From NCBI RefSeq assembly GCF_001423765.1, contig NZ_LMPG01000016.1:151429-215428 (forward strand): a stretch of 64,000 bases of DNA. Reading direction: 5' to 3'. The notes under the pieces are model-generated. The model was given only the letters and a program-made list of their open reading frames with translations. It was not told the DNA's origin and ran no database searches. This DNA comes from Sphingomonas sp. Leaf343. GTDB lineage: Bacteria > Pseudomonadota > Alphaproteobacteria > Sphingomonadales > Sphingomonadaceae. Positions 28,332 to 37,569 of the stretch are shown here, piece after piece; within the stretch, counting starts at the first letter, position 1, and each line of letters begins with the position of its first letter. A program made the position numbers and the translations under genes.

Positions 28332-28530
28332 ATATAGTTTGTGATTCAAACGCGTGCTTTCATGTTCCTCAGTCAATACGAGGTGCAATCACAAATCTTG
28401 ATATTGAAGCTTGGACTTGCTGCATGGGGTTCAAGAAAGCGTAATAGCATCCGAATATGACCGCGGCGAGGGGGTCCGCATCGTAAGGATTCTATCATTA
28501 TATTCCACGAACTTGCGTTCTCGACCTCAA

Positions 28531-28752
28531 TCATCTGCCTTCCCGCTGTTCCGCTATTAGCTCTCGCATCATCTCTCGAAGGCGAGCCAGATCAGCCCTG
28601 AGCGCCGATCGTCGTCCGCCCTTGTCGGCGTTGCGGCTAGCGTTTGCCTTGCCGTCGGCCGTTTGCGGTCCCGTCGACCGCTCCCAAGGCTTCCAGCGCC
28701 GGATCGCCACCGATTGCCGTGCACGCCGCTCTGGGCTCCAGCCATTTGCCAT
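28531..28752 (-). CDS. Small basic conserved protein
   Basis: 73 aa: WSPERRARQSVAIRRWKPWERSTGPQTADGK, then basic residues and a helical end. This kind of short protein is common in alphaproteobacterial prophages and satellites beside the gene upstream; function unknown. It overlaps the 3' end of the larger gene by about 116 nt in another frame, so translation may be coupled. Confidence 0.6.
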   Translation of the reverse strand: MANGWSPERRARQSVAIRRWKPWERSTGPQTADGKANASRNADKGGRRSALRADLARLREMMRELIAEQREGR

Positions 28753-29275
28753 GCTCTAACTCCAATACTTCGTTCGGCGCATCTGCTAGATCTCTCGCAG
28801 GCGTGAGGCCATCGCCGTTGTTCACCTGTTGCGGTCCATTGGCGATGTTAGCCTGCCGCGCATATATTACCGGCGGGTTTTTCATCATGGCCAGAGCCTC
28901 AAGCGTTGCCCGACATTGCGACTGGGCCTTGAGCGCCAACCGCATATACGTCTCGGCAGCTTGCATATACTCGCCCATATTGGCGCCCGACCGTCGCGCC
29001 AGTTCCAAGAACATGGCGTTCAGTGCAGCAGCTTGAGCGGTGAGCATATCCTCTGCGCTCCCTAGCTTGTTGTTTCGGATCGCTGTCGCTCGTTCGTGCA
29101 GCGCCTCGTAATATGCCGTGAAATCGATATCGCCCGAGATGTGCTTGCCGAAGGATGACGCCACCACTGCGCTGCCAAACAAAGGATCGAGCGCTATGTC
29201 AGCCAGCCGGCGCTCTCTTGAGGCGCTTGGCATCTCCGCTACAGGTGGCGTCGGCTTAGGCTTTGCTCGCGCCAT
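28637..29275 (-). CDS. Conserved phage/island protein of unknown function
   Basis: 212 aa, mostly helical, with IALDPLFGSAVVASSFGKHI and ALNAMFLELARRSGANMGEYMQ. Such proteins accompany integrases and primases in sphingomonad islands and prophages. The size and position are compatible with a DNA-packaging small subunit, but no helix-turn-helix is clear, so I give no function. It lies downstream of the primase gene on the same strand. Confidence 0.65.
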   Translation of the reverse strand: MARAKPKPTPPVAEMPSASRERRLADIALDPLFGSAVVASSFGKHISGDIDFTAYYEALHERATAIRNNKLGSAEDMLTAQAAALNAMFLELARRSGANMGEYMQAAETYMRLALKAQSQCRATLEALAMMKNPPVIYARQANIANGPQQVNNGDGLTPARDLADAPNEVLELEHGKWLEPRAACTAIGGDPALEALGAVDGTANGRRQGKR

Positions 29276-29428
29276 AATCAGTCCCCTAGTTGCCGCGTCA
29301 AGTACCTGCCACTCAGCACGGGAGCACAGGACAGCACAGATCTACCTCTCCCCCCCTCATAGGTGTGCGCGCGTTTGACATAGTAGCTAGCACCCGTGCT
29401 GAACTGTGCTCCGGTGCTGACTTTGACG

Positions 29429-31432
29429 TTAGTCATGGCCGAAACTTCCAAGCTCAGACCGTAGTTCGATCCCCCGATGGGCGCGAATGCCGTTGACAGA
29501 GCTGGTGCCGAGTCCCCGTTTCGCCATCTTTTTACCAAAGCCGATAGCGTTGCCCGGTGTTTCCCCGTGCTCGTCGGCATACTTCCGCCAATTTGTGTAG
29601 AGCTTAGCCGGTAGCTCGAACGCGCCGGATTGAAGAATGCAGCATTCCTCGAGCCATTGTCCCATCAGATCCTCGCCTGCAAAATACTCTGCTGTGGCGG
29701 TCTGCACCGTCGCAGGGCGTACCAGTCCACCAGCTTGCCATTCGATGCACCCGGCAATAGCCCAAGCGAGAATGCGACTATGCTCAGCCCTTAGCTTGCT
29801 CTCCAATAACAGGTCGGGAGCGGCCGGCCTTACGTTGAATCCCACGATGTTGAAGCGTCGTCGCATGGCGTCATCGGGGTTCGTCAAACGCGGAGCGTGA
29901 TTTCCTACAATCGTGAGTTTAAATTGTGGTCGGTAAGTGAAATTGTCCTGTCGCATGAACCGTGCTGTGATGGCGTCGCCGCCGGTGATCTGCTTGATCC
30001 GAGCCTCAGCCCATGCTCGGCCTTCCTCCGTTTCGCTGGCGGTCACCAGCCGTGCACCCCGTAACATAGCGAGTTCAGTCGAGTGCCGGTCGAACTTGGA
30101 AGCGGTGAACGTCTCCATAGCGGCGGTGACGGCATACTCGCCAAGGACTGCGGCAACGGTGTTGAGGAACACGCTCTTGCCCGTGCCAGCCAGCCCATGA
30201 AGAAAAATCAGGGCATGCTCGCGCGTGTCGCCGGTCAGGCAATAGCCCATCCACAGACGCAGAAAACGGACTGCTTCGCGGTCACCTGATAGCGCCTCAT
30301 CCAGGAAGCTCAGCCATCGCGTTGGCTCGCCATGTTCGGGCGTGCAGCCCGCCAGCTTGGTTATGTGATCGCTCGGGCGTGCTTCGAAGAAATTTCCAGA
30401 CCGTAGGTCCACTGTGCCGCCTGGCGTCCCGAGCAACATGAGGTCAGCATCCCATTGGCCGGCATTGACGGCGTGCCCACGGTCTGCGCGCGCGAACCGC
30501 TCGACACCGGCCGCAAAGTTGGCCTTGCCAGCCGCCCCATGCTGACGCGCGATCTCACGAGCATAATTGAACGCGCTATGGCTGTTATTCGAGCGCCACC
30601 GTGTGCCGTCCCACTCAAACCAAAGTCCCACATCGTGATCGAACCTCAGCGTGTCGCGGTGAAGCGCCGTGAACGCTAGTGCAATCTCATCCTCAGAGGG
30701 TTCGCCGCGCCGCGGTTTTGCCCGGCCAGCGGCAAGCCCGCTAGCGAGCGTTTCCCTAGTTTCTTCTGCGTCTAGGCCGACTTCAGCCGCCGCCGCGGAA
30801 AGTGCGCGGCGAGCCTCGCCCGGCTCAGCTCCCTGCTGCCCAAGCCGAAAAGCAGACTTGTTCAACTGGTCGTTCCGCGTTCCGGCCGGGGCGCGGCGCA
30901 CCTTCGCCGCCTCACTGGCAATCTGAGATGGCATACGAAGCATGCTCGCCAGCCATAAAGGTGGCGGTGCCAGACCGAACGGGCCCGGCGGATTCTCCCA
31001 CTCATAGGCGCTGCCACTAGGGTGAACGGAGCCAGGACCAACCACATAGCCGCCATCGCCGCGAATATCAGCTCCGGGAAAGATGCCGGCCCGATTGCCT
31101 ACCTTCCCGCCAGGATGGGCGAAATAGACGTGCCTACCCTTGCCGGTGCGGACCGTGAGCGTGTCAGGCAAGCCGCAAGACTCCGCGTGAGCTATGGCCT
31201 CGTCAGTGTCGAGGTCGAGCACCAGCAGGCCGGAAACAGCGCCTGTGGCGATGCCGATGTTGCTCTTTGTGTCGCTCCAGCCCGCCACTGTCTCAAGCGA
31301 CGGATGTTTCGCCTGGTAATCCTTCCAGCTCGCCAGAGCCGGCCTCTTACCGCGATGCACTACGGGAAACACGGAAAAGCCAAGCACAATGGGCGTGCGC
31401 CAAGCGTCCGGAAGCTCCGCCGGGCACCTCAT
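29429..31432 (-). CDS. PrimPol-SF3 helicase replication protein
   Basis: 667 aa. The N-terminal bifunctional primase/polymerase domain has LLVLDLDTDEA (Asp pair at about 73-75) and GRHVYFAHPGG (His about 101). A D5/P4-type helicase follows, with WEWDG-like FEWDGTRWR, Walker A GLAGTGKS (413-420) and SF3 motifs further on (ASETEEGRAWAEARIKQITGGD; IVGNHAPRL). It should initiate and unwind at the island origin, as in P4-type satellites. ATG at 31432 overlaps the AlpA-like gene stop by 4 nt. Confidence 0.9.
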   Translation of the reverse strand: MRCPAELPDAWRTPIVLGFSVFPVVHRGKRPALASWKDYQAKHPSLETVAGWSDTKSNIGIATGAVSGLLVLDLDTDEAIAHAESCGLPDTLTVRTGKGRHVYFAHPGGKVGNRAGIFPGADIRGDGGYVVGPGSVHPSGSAYEWENPPGPFGLAPPPLWLASMLRMPSQIASEAAKVRRAPAGTRNDQLNKSAFRLGQQGAEPGEARRALSAAAAEVGLDAEETRETLASGLAAGRAKPRRGEPSEDEIALAFTALHRDTLRFDHDVGLWFEWDGTRWRSNNSHSAFNYAREIARQHGAAGKANFAAGVERFARADRGHAVNAGQWDADLMLLGTPGGTVDLRSGNFFEARPSDHITKLAGCTPEHGEPTRWLSFLDEALSGDREAVRFLRLWMGYCLTGDTREHALIFLHGLAGTGKSVFLNTVAAVLGEYAVTAAMETFTASKFDRHSTELAMLRGARLVTASETEEGRAWAEARIKQITGGDAITARFMRQDNFTYRPQFKLTIVGNHAPRLTNPDDAMRRRFNIVGFNVRPAAPDLLLESKLRAEHSRILAWAIAGCIEWQAGGLVRPATVQTATAEYFAGEDLMGQWLEECCILQSGAFELPAKLYTNWRKYADEHGETPGNAIGFGKKMAKRGLGTSSVNGIRAHRGIELRSELGSFGHD

Positions 31433-31605
31433 GCGTCAAGCAACTTTATCAGAGAGACGGCGGGGATCACCGTTCGCTTGCCGATCTTGCGCGTCTCCAG
31501 TCGACCCTCGGCGATCAGGGCGTATATCTTGGAACGGCCGATGCTGACGGCGGCGGCGGCTTCAGGGATGCTGTAGGCGAGCTTTGATGGTTCAGATGTA
31601 ATCAT
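31429..31605 (-). CDS. AlpA-like excisionase/HTH regulator
   Basis: 58 aa. A MerR/excisionase-type helix-turn-helix reads LAYSIPEAAAAVSIGRSKIY, followed by ALIAEGRLETRKIGKRTVIP. AlpA-like proteins activate the integrase or excise P4-like elements and regulate replication genes. It sits directly before the primase gene with a 4-nt ATGA overlap. Too short for routine gene calls at a 60-residue cut-off. Confidence 0.85.
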   Translation of the reverse strand: MITSEPSKLAYSIPEAAAAVSIGRSKIYALIAEGRLETRKIGKRTVIPAVSLIKLLDA

Positions 31606-31693
31606 TTAAGTCCGTCCTTGTCGTTATGGACGGGCTGAGCTTGTTGGCATGCCGCTTTCTAGTCAGCCATTTTCGGCCGGAAACAGTTGGCAG

Positions 31694-32446
31694 CTAATTT
31701 CTGGCCGCGCGAAGCCGTCGGAGGACATCGTTGACTACCGGCTGGATCGAGGCGCGAGAAGGCTCACGTGCGCCACGCTCTGCCAATCGGCTCAGGACGG
31801 CATCTATGATCGTGCCTTGTCCCTCCGTTTCACTGCCGTTCGGAAGCCCTTCTTCATGGATATAGATAGCGAGTTCGGCCGCGAAGGCGGGCCACCAGTT
31901 CGCGGCGGGTCTCCCTCGTCCGCTGGGCACCGGCAACGCCCTAGCGGGCGGGTCGCCCGATGCGGCGGCGTGAGTTGCCTGCCCCGTTAGCACGGCGGCC
32001 GAAGGTAGGCCGCGAGGGTCAAGCCAGACGTCAAAGGCGCTACCGTCCCGGCACGAATAGTCGCCATCTGTATAGGAGAAGTGAAAGTCGCCGGAGACGC
32101 GATCAAAGGAACGCCGCTCTCTTCCCGCATTCGCAAAGTGCGCCCAAAACTCCAGCGGTATGACAGCAGGAAATCCTCTGTGCCGGTGGAAGTCCCAATC
32201 TGACACGATTTCGTTAACAGTTACGCTACCGGTATCAAGCGTCGAGTCGATCGAACAATTCGTGGACCATGCCGTCGCATGCCCACTCCGTAGGCGGCTA
32301 ACGAGCATGTCGATTGCGGCCTGCTTGCACACGTCGAAATTAGCAAAATCGCCCCGCTGATCGTATGCACGCGCTAGGAGGTCGAACACGTCGCTTGCCG
32401 GCACAAGGCGGTCGAGAATACCCGTGTCGTCCATCCCGCCTCCCAA
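31694..32446 (-). CDS. Hypothetical island protein
   Basis: 250 aa (an alternative start at 32434, MDDTG). It contains FDLLARAYDQRGDFANFDVCKQAAIDML, a central YTDGDYSCRDGSAFDVWLDP strand region, GRPAANWWPAFAAELAIYIHEEGLPNG and a C-terminal VLSRLAERGAREPSRASIQPVV. The C-terminal part looks like an accessory winged-helix seen in other satellite proteins. No function is assigned. It is 88 bases upstream of the AlpA-like gene on the same strand. Confidence 0.65.
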   Translation of the reverse strand: MGGGMDDTGILDRLVPASDVFDLLARAYDQRGDFANFDVCKQAAIDMLVSRLRSGHATAWSTNCSIDSTLDTGSVTVNEIVSDWDFHRHRGFPAVIPLEFWAHFANAGRERRSFDRVSGDFHFSYTDGDYSCRDGSAFDVWLDPRGLPSAAVLTGQATHAAASGDPPARALPVPSGRGRPAANWWPAFAAELAIYIHEEGLPNGSETEGQGTIIDAVLSRLAERGAREPSRASIQPVVNDVLRRLRAARN

Positions 32447-32617
32447 ACGGCTCCCAGTGTGACTGGGGAAGCACGTGAGATGCGCGCTTGTCGGCTGGCC
32501 TGCCTATCCCCGATAGCGAACATAGGCCGGAGGAGATGTATTCGATAGGGTTGAAGCGGCGCCTTGTTCCCGACGCCCAACCGGCTACGCTGTGGCCATG
32601 ACGATCGAAACGACCCC

Positions 32618-35455
32618 ATGCGCCTGAGCTGGCCTGAAATCCGCGCCAACGCTGCCCGCTTTAGCGAAGAGTGGAAAGGTAAGGGCTATGAGAAAGGCCA
32701 GACGCAGAGTTTCTATGACGAGTTCTTTGCCATCTTCGGCGTGCCCCGCAAGCAGGTGGCTGTCTACGAACAGCGAGTGAAGGCGCTCGATACCGCGCGC
32801 ACTAGCGGCTTCATCGACCTGTTTTGGCCGGGCACGCTGATCGTCGAGCAAAAGAGCTCAGGCCGCGACCTTACCCGCGCCATGGCGCAGGCGCTCGACT
32901 ATTATGATTGGCTGCCGGAGGTGCAGCGCCCGCGTTACATGATGGTTTGTGACTTCCAGCGTTTTGAGTTGGTGGATTTGGAGAGCCGTCGCGAGTGGAA
33001 GTTCCCCCTCGCCGACCTCAAGCGTCACGTCGAAGCGTTCGCCTTCATCGTCGGCGTTCAGCCACGGCTGTTCCGAGAACAGCCGCCAGTTAATCGCCAA
33101 GCATCGCAGCTTATGGGGCGACTCCACAATGCGCTGGAAGACGACGGATACGTTGGACATCAATTGGAACGGCTGCTTGTCCGCTTGCTGTTCATCCTTT
33201 TCGCCGACAAGACCGGTATCTTCGAGCGGAAGGGAATGTTTCTTGATCTACTAGAGCGCAGAACGCGTCCGGACGGTCGAGACCTTGGTCGTTGGCTAAG
33301 CGAGCTATTTCAAGTGCTCGACACGCCGCCAGAAAAGCGCCAGCGGGGCCTTGATATCGATTTGGGCGACTTCCCGTATATAAATGGCGACCTATTCCGC
33401 GAGCGCATTGACATGCCCGCGTTCGACAATGCGATGCGCGACATGCTGCTGGAAGCCAGCATGTTTGACTGGGGCGAGGTGTCGCCAGCCATCTTTGGTT
33501 CTTTGTTTGAGAGCGTCATTGATAAGGTGGCGCGGCGTAAGCAAGGCGCGCACTATACGCCCGAGCAGGCGATCCTGAAGGTCATAGAGCCCCTGTTTCT
33601 AGACGACTTGCGCGTTGAGTTCGCACGCATCAAAGGACGGAAAAGCGGTAGGCGGGATGCGCTGCTCGACTTCCATGAAAAGCTAGCCGGGCTTACGTTC
33701 CTAGACCCTGCTTGCGGTGCCGGTAACTTCCTTGTCGTAGCATATCGTGAAATACGAGAACTCGAGCGAGAGGTGTTGAAGGAAACATATGCCCGCGCGT
33801 CGGGAGCTGACTTCAAGTTTGATATTGATGTTCGTATTCTTTCCAAACTGAATGTCGATCAATTCTTTGGCATTGAGATCGACGAATTCCCGGCGATGAT
33901 CGCACAGGTTGCCTTATGGATGACCGATCATATCGCTAACACGCGACTGGCGGAGGATTTTGGTCAGACATACGCGCGTATCCCTCTGGTGACCGCGCCG
34001 GGCGTTCGACATGCCGACGCACTTGAGCTGGACTGGAACGCGGTGGTGCCAGCAGGAAAGTGTTCTTTCGTTTTTGGCAATCCGCCATTCGTCGGTGCAA
34101 AGCAACAGAGTCTATTGCAAAGGTCGCAGGTACGGAGATTGGCTCAACTTGGTGGCAGCGGCGGTACTTTAGACTACGTCGCTGCATGGTTTCTGAAGGC
34201 CTCAATCTACGTGCAAGCGGGACATGCTAGCATCGGTTTCGTGGCGACTAATTCCATCTGCCAAGGAGAGCAGACGGCACAACTGTGGCCGAAATTATTT
34301 TCGAACAGGCTAGAGATTATCTTCGCTCATCAAACATTCCGCTGGCCTGGACGTGCCAAGGTTCATTGCGTCATCATTGGATTGACGTCGCGTGGAGCAG
34401 AGCGGAATACCAAGCGTCTATTTTCGTATGCCCATGTCGACTCTCCCGCGACCGAGTCATTGGTCACAACCATAAGTCCGTATCTGCTAGGTGTCGCAGA
34501 TACGTTCCGGCATTTAACTGTAAGGGAAGAAGCTAGACCAATCAACGGCGCGCGTCGTCTCAAAACAGGCGTGCAGATGATTGACGACGGGCACTACACT
34601 TTTGAGAATACGGATAAGGTCGCCTTCCTTGCCGATGAGCCTGATGCTGCGGCACTCTTTCGTCGCTATTTGGGCGGAGACGAGTTCATAAACGGTTTCC
34701 ACCGCTGGATTCTCTACCTTGTTGATGCTTCTCCATCAGACCTGCGACGGTTGCCGTTGGTACGGCAACGTGTTGCTGCTGTACGGAAGTACCGGCTGTC
34801 CAGTACGCGGCCTGCCACCGTCCAGATGGCAAATGAACCAACCCGGCTGGGTGTCGACGAACGCCTAGTAACAGACTACTTAGTCATTCCTAATACGAGC
34901 TCGGAACGGCGCCATTACATTCCGATTGGATGGATGGGTCCAGATTCTATAGCAAATCAGAAGTTGCGGATACTACCAAGCGCATCAAGATGGGAGTTCG
35001 CTATCTTGACTAGTCGTATGCATATGGCATACATGCGCGCTATTACTGGCCGGCTTGAAAGCCGGTATATGTATTCTGTTGGTGTGGTGTACAACACCTT
35101 CCCGTGGCCTGATGCTACAGCAACGAAGCGCTCGCGGATCGAGCTCCTAGCCCAAGCTGTGCTCGATGCCCGTACACTGCCAAAGAATGCCACATCTACG
35201 CTCGCCGACCTTTACGATCCCGACACGATGCCTGCCGAGCTGCGGCGTGCACATCGCGAGCTAGATGGGGCGGTGGAACGCCTCTACCGCCAAGCGCCCT
35301 TCGGCTCCGATCGCGAGCGCGTGGAACATCTGTTCACCCTCTACCAGCGGCTTGTCGATCCGCTCCAGAATGAAGGCATCCGGCAGAACCGCCGCATAGC
35401 CCGCCAGAAGCAGGCAAGCGCTGCCAACATCCCCGAAAGCGAGCACAATGGCTGA
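32618..35455 (+). CDS. MmeI-family (type IIL) restriction-modification enzyme
   Basis: 945 aa, close to the 919 aa of MmeI. The N-terminal PD-(D/E)XK nuclease reads GFIDLFWPGTLIVEQKSSG (D67, E77, K79; MmeI has the same D-x9-ExK spacing). A helical spacer leads to an N6-adenine methyltransferase with motif I DPACGAGNF (363-371) and motif IV NPPF (488-491), then a C-terminal target-recognition region. Such single-chain enzymes methylate one strand and cut about 20 bases away. ATG at 32618 is used because alignment to the family starts at LSWPEIRA. The next gene overlaps by 8 nt. Confidence 0.92.
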   Translation: MRLSWPEIRANAARFSEEWKGKGYEKGQTQSFYDEFFAIFGVPRKQVAVYEQRVKALDTARTSGFIDLFWPGTLIVEQKSSGRDLTRAMAQALDYYDWLPEVQRPRYMMVCDFQRFELVDLESRREWKFPLADLKRHVEAFAFIVGVQPRLFREQPPVNRQASQLMGRLHNALEDDGYVGHQLERLLVRLLFILFADKTGIFERKGMFLDLLERRTRPDGRDLGRWLSELFQVLDTPPEKRQRGLDIDLGDFPYINGDLFRERIDMPAFDNAMRDMLLEASMFDWGEVSPAIFGSLFESVIDKVARRKQGAHYTPEQAILKVIEPLFLDDLRVEFARIKGRKSGRRDALLDFHEKLAGLTFLDPACGAGNFLVVAYREIRELEREVLKETYARASGADFKFDIDVRILSKLNVDQFFGIEIDEFPAMIAQVALWMTDHIANTRLAEDFGQTYARIPLVTAPGVRHADALELDWNAVVPAGKCSFVFGNPPFVGAKQQSLLQRSQVRRLAQLGGSGGTLDYVAAWFLKASIYVQAGHASIGFVATNSICQGEQTAQLWPKLFSNRLEIIFAHQTFRWPGRAKVHCVIIGLTSRGAERNTKRLFSYAHVDSPATESLVTTISPYLLGVADTFRHLTVREEARPINGARRLKTGVQMIDDGHYTFENTDKVAFLADEPDAAALFRRYLGGDEFINGFHRWILYLVDASPSDLRRLPLVRQRVAAVRKYRLSSTRPATVQMANEPTRLGVDERLVTDYLVIPNTSSERRHYIPIGWMGPDSIANQKLRILPSASRWEFAILTSRMHMAYMRAITGRLESRYMYSVGVVYNTFPWPDATATKRSRIELLAQAVLDARTLPKNATSTLADLYDPDTMPAELRRAHRELDGAVERLYRQAPFGSDRERVEHLFTLYQRLVDPLQNEGIRQNRRIARQKQASAANIPESEHNG

Positions 35456-36470
35456 AGCGTGGGGCATCCACATTCCGGCCGCTGTCGGAAGCGATCCAGT
35501 TGAAGGAGGGTTCATCAGCCTTGGTTGGCCAGCGCTGGGGAACATCTTTGCGCTGACTCCGGATCGGCACGTGTTCAAGCGGCTGGTGGCGCAAAGCTAT
35601 CCTGAAAAGAAGCCCGGGGCCATACCGGTGGACGCCGGAACGCTATTCAAGTTCGCCTTTGAGGTGAAAGCAGACGACCTGATCGTTTACCCCTCCAAGC
35701 ACGATCGCATGGTGCATATCGGAAGGGCTACAGGGAAGAAGTGGCACGATGGAACAGGCGCCTCTTGGCGCGCCGACTACCCCAATCATCAAGGCGTTGA
35801 GTGGCTGGCACACGAACCGCGTGACGCCTTCAGCCAATCAGCGCTCTACGAAATAGGTTCGTTTATCACCCTGTTCCGCATTCGGGAGCATACCGCTGAA
35901 TTTGCTGCCAAAGCCACGCCCGGTCTCTCATATTCCACGCCAATCGAAACCGCCGAAGCGCCACTATCAGACGACTTGACCGCGCAGCAGGCATCGCAAG
36001 TCGCGGAAGAGACAACAGCCGACTTCATCGTGCGGCGCCTACATGGCTCGCTCAGCGGATATGATTTTGAACATTTTACCGCGCACTTGCTGGAGTGCAT
36101 GGGATATTCGGCACGGGTTTCTGAGAAAAGCGGTGATGGTGGCGTTGATGTAATCGCCCATACCGATCAGCTTGGATTTCAGCCGCCCATCATCAAGGTA
36201 CAATGCAAGAGGCAGACGGGGCAGGTAGGTGAGCCGGAAGTCAGCCAGTTGCTGGGAACCTTGGGAGAGGGTGAATACGCGCTGTTTGTCACGCTAGGGT
36301 CCTACTCGCGACAGGCTAGGATACGGGAACGCAACAATCCTCGCCTACGGCTCCTCGATGGCGAAGATCTGGTCCAGACGATCCTTGTCCATTATGATCG
36401 ACTAGCGCCGCGCTACCGCGTTATGCTGCCATTGAAACGGATATATGTTCCTGATCCGGTCAGCGGCTAG
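35448..36470 (+). CDS. Mrr-like restriction endonuclease
   Basis: 340 aa. The C-terminal Mrr_cat-type PD-(D/E)XK domain (about 200-320) contains FEHFTAHLLECMGYSARVSEKSGDGGVDVI and IKVQCKRQ (D234, Q252-x-K254). The N-terminal half (about 15-155) has IVYPSKHDRMVHIGRATG and may be a DNA-reading domain of EVE/PUA-like type, unproven. Mrr enzymes cut modified DNA. Its 8-nt overlap with the MmeI-like gene implies co-translation; it could act as a second layer against modified phage DNA that escapes the first enzyme. Confidence 0.88.
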   Translation: MAEAWGIHIPAAVGSDPVEGGFISLGWPALGNIFALTPDRHVFKRLVAQSYPEKKPGAIPVDAGTLFKFAFEVKADDLIVYPSKHDRMVHIGRATGKKWHDGTGASWRADYPNHQGVEWLAHEPRDAFSQSALYEIGSFITLFRIREHTAEFAAKATPGLSYSTPIETAEAPLSDDLTAQQASQVAEETTADFIVRRLHGSLSGYDFEHFTAHLLECMGYSARVSEKSGDGGVDVIAHTDQLGFQPPIIKVQCKRQTGQVGEPEVSQLLGTLGEGEYALFVTLGSYSRQARIRERNNPRLRLLDGEDLVQTILVHYDRLAPRYRVMLPLKRIYVPDPVSG

Positions 36471-36523
36471 CATGATCGGTGGCACACGAGCATTAGCAGT
36501 TTCCGCAGCTTTATTGTTTCCAA

Positions 36524-36650
36524 CAGCTAGCCAAACCTCGTTGCCCGCATTTTCGCCGCAGTAGCTCGCCCGAGGGTCCATGAGCCCGCGCCGCTTATTG
36601 AACAGGTCGCCGCGCCGATAGGCGGCCTCCGCCTTGTTCCCGATCGTAAG
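36524..36650 (-). pseudogene. Fragment of a tyrosine integrase C-terminus
   Basis: The translation TIGNKAEAAYRRGDLFNKRR and LMDPRASYCGENAGN is nearly identical to residues 360-398 of the intact integrase 1 kb away, including the active-site Tyr. Sequence upstream of TIGNK is unrelated. It records an earlier integrase copy left by a previous insertion or by recombination. Confidence 0.85.
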
Positions 36651-36860
36651 CCGGCACATTGAGCTAACCGTCAGACTAGCAGCGCCCCGTCGCATTATTA
36701 CCCAACTGTATCCAGAGAACTGCGGCGAATATAGCAGGGCTGAAAACCTGCGCGGTATGCCAAATTGATATAACGCGGGTCCTGCGCTGGTCTCAGGAGC
36801 TGCTGAAGAAGGCCGGTCTGGTCTCGGGTACGGGTACCTACATTGTGCTTCAAGGTCACC

Positions 36861-37532
36861 TTACAGCACTCGCAGCATCGCACTTAGCTCTTGAAGCAGG
36901 TCGCGACGGTCAAAGATCGATGCCGCTAACATCGCGGCTTGAAGGAGGATATACGTCAGGGTCTGCTGGAGTTCCGCGCTGCCGCGTGATTGAAAGTGCC
37001 CTCCCACATGTTTTAGTCGACCATCCTCATGCGAGTTGGGTGAAGTTGACGGTTGCACATGAACATAGCGCTCGCACAGCTGGTCATACGCATGCTGATC
37101 CATAGGGATCGCGATCGAACCATTCCTATCGATCACGAGCCGGACCTTCACTGGTGAGAATCTTTTTCTACGTTCAGTGTCAGAGAGGGTGACCCATGTG
37201 CGAAATGATGGAGGGTCGAGGCGGAAAAGCGCGAGCAGATTGGTGATTTCGCCCATACCCCTGACCAGTCCGAGGGCCTCGTCATGGAAACCGGTGGCAT
37301 CGAGCATGATGCTCGCGATCGCTTGATTTACAATCCTTCCGAGCAGGCTTTCCATAACGTGGTTGCCGCCGCGGCATTCACTTTTGCAGGTGGCCAGATC
37401 GAACAGAAATTCAATTGCTCGATTGAGAGGCAGATTCTTGCCGATCGCCGCGGGTACTTTGCCCTCGAGGAGACGCTCTTGTGCGAGAACTGCTGCGAAG
37501 GACTTGTGCATAAGGTAAGCTCCCGGTGACAT
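36861..37532 (-). CDS. Hypothetical protein next to the integrase
   Basis: 223 aa from ATG at 37532; the frame remains open further upstream but runs through the integrase 3' end. Mostly helical, with AIEFLFDLATCKSECRGGNH, ALGLVRGMGEITNLLALFRLD and SFRTWVTLSDTERRKRFSPVKV. The layout (RG..E...LL.LF....F..W) resembles DUF5677-type proteins, but I cannot confirm that. It lies 38 bases past the integrase stop and may be cargo. Confidence 0.6.
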   Translation of the reverse strand: MSPGAYLMHKSFAAVLAQERLLEGKVPAAIGKNLPLNRAIEFLFDLATCKSECRGGNHVMESLLGRIVNQAIASIMLDATGFHDEALGLVRGMGEITNLLALFRLDPPSFRTWVTLSDTERRKRFSPVKVRLVIDRNGSIAIPMDQHAYDQLCERYVHVQPSTSPNSHEDGRLKHVGGHFQSRGSAELQQTLTYILLQAAMLAASIFDRRDLLQELSAMLRVL

Positions 37533-37569
37533 TTGCAAGTTTAGCAGCTTTAGTAGCAGAACCGCTTGT

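Noticed and set aside
28637..29275. Small terminase subunit
   Set aside because: Position and size fit, but no helix-turn-helix or large subunit is seen, so the function was left open.
36698..36883. Minus-strand 61-codon frame between integrase remnant and the 36861 gene
   Set aside because: No recognisable content and overlaps the supported gene's end.
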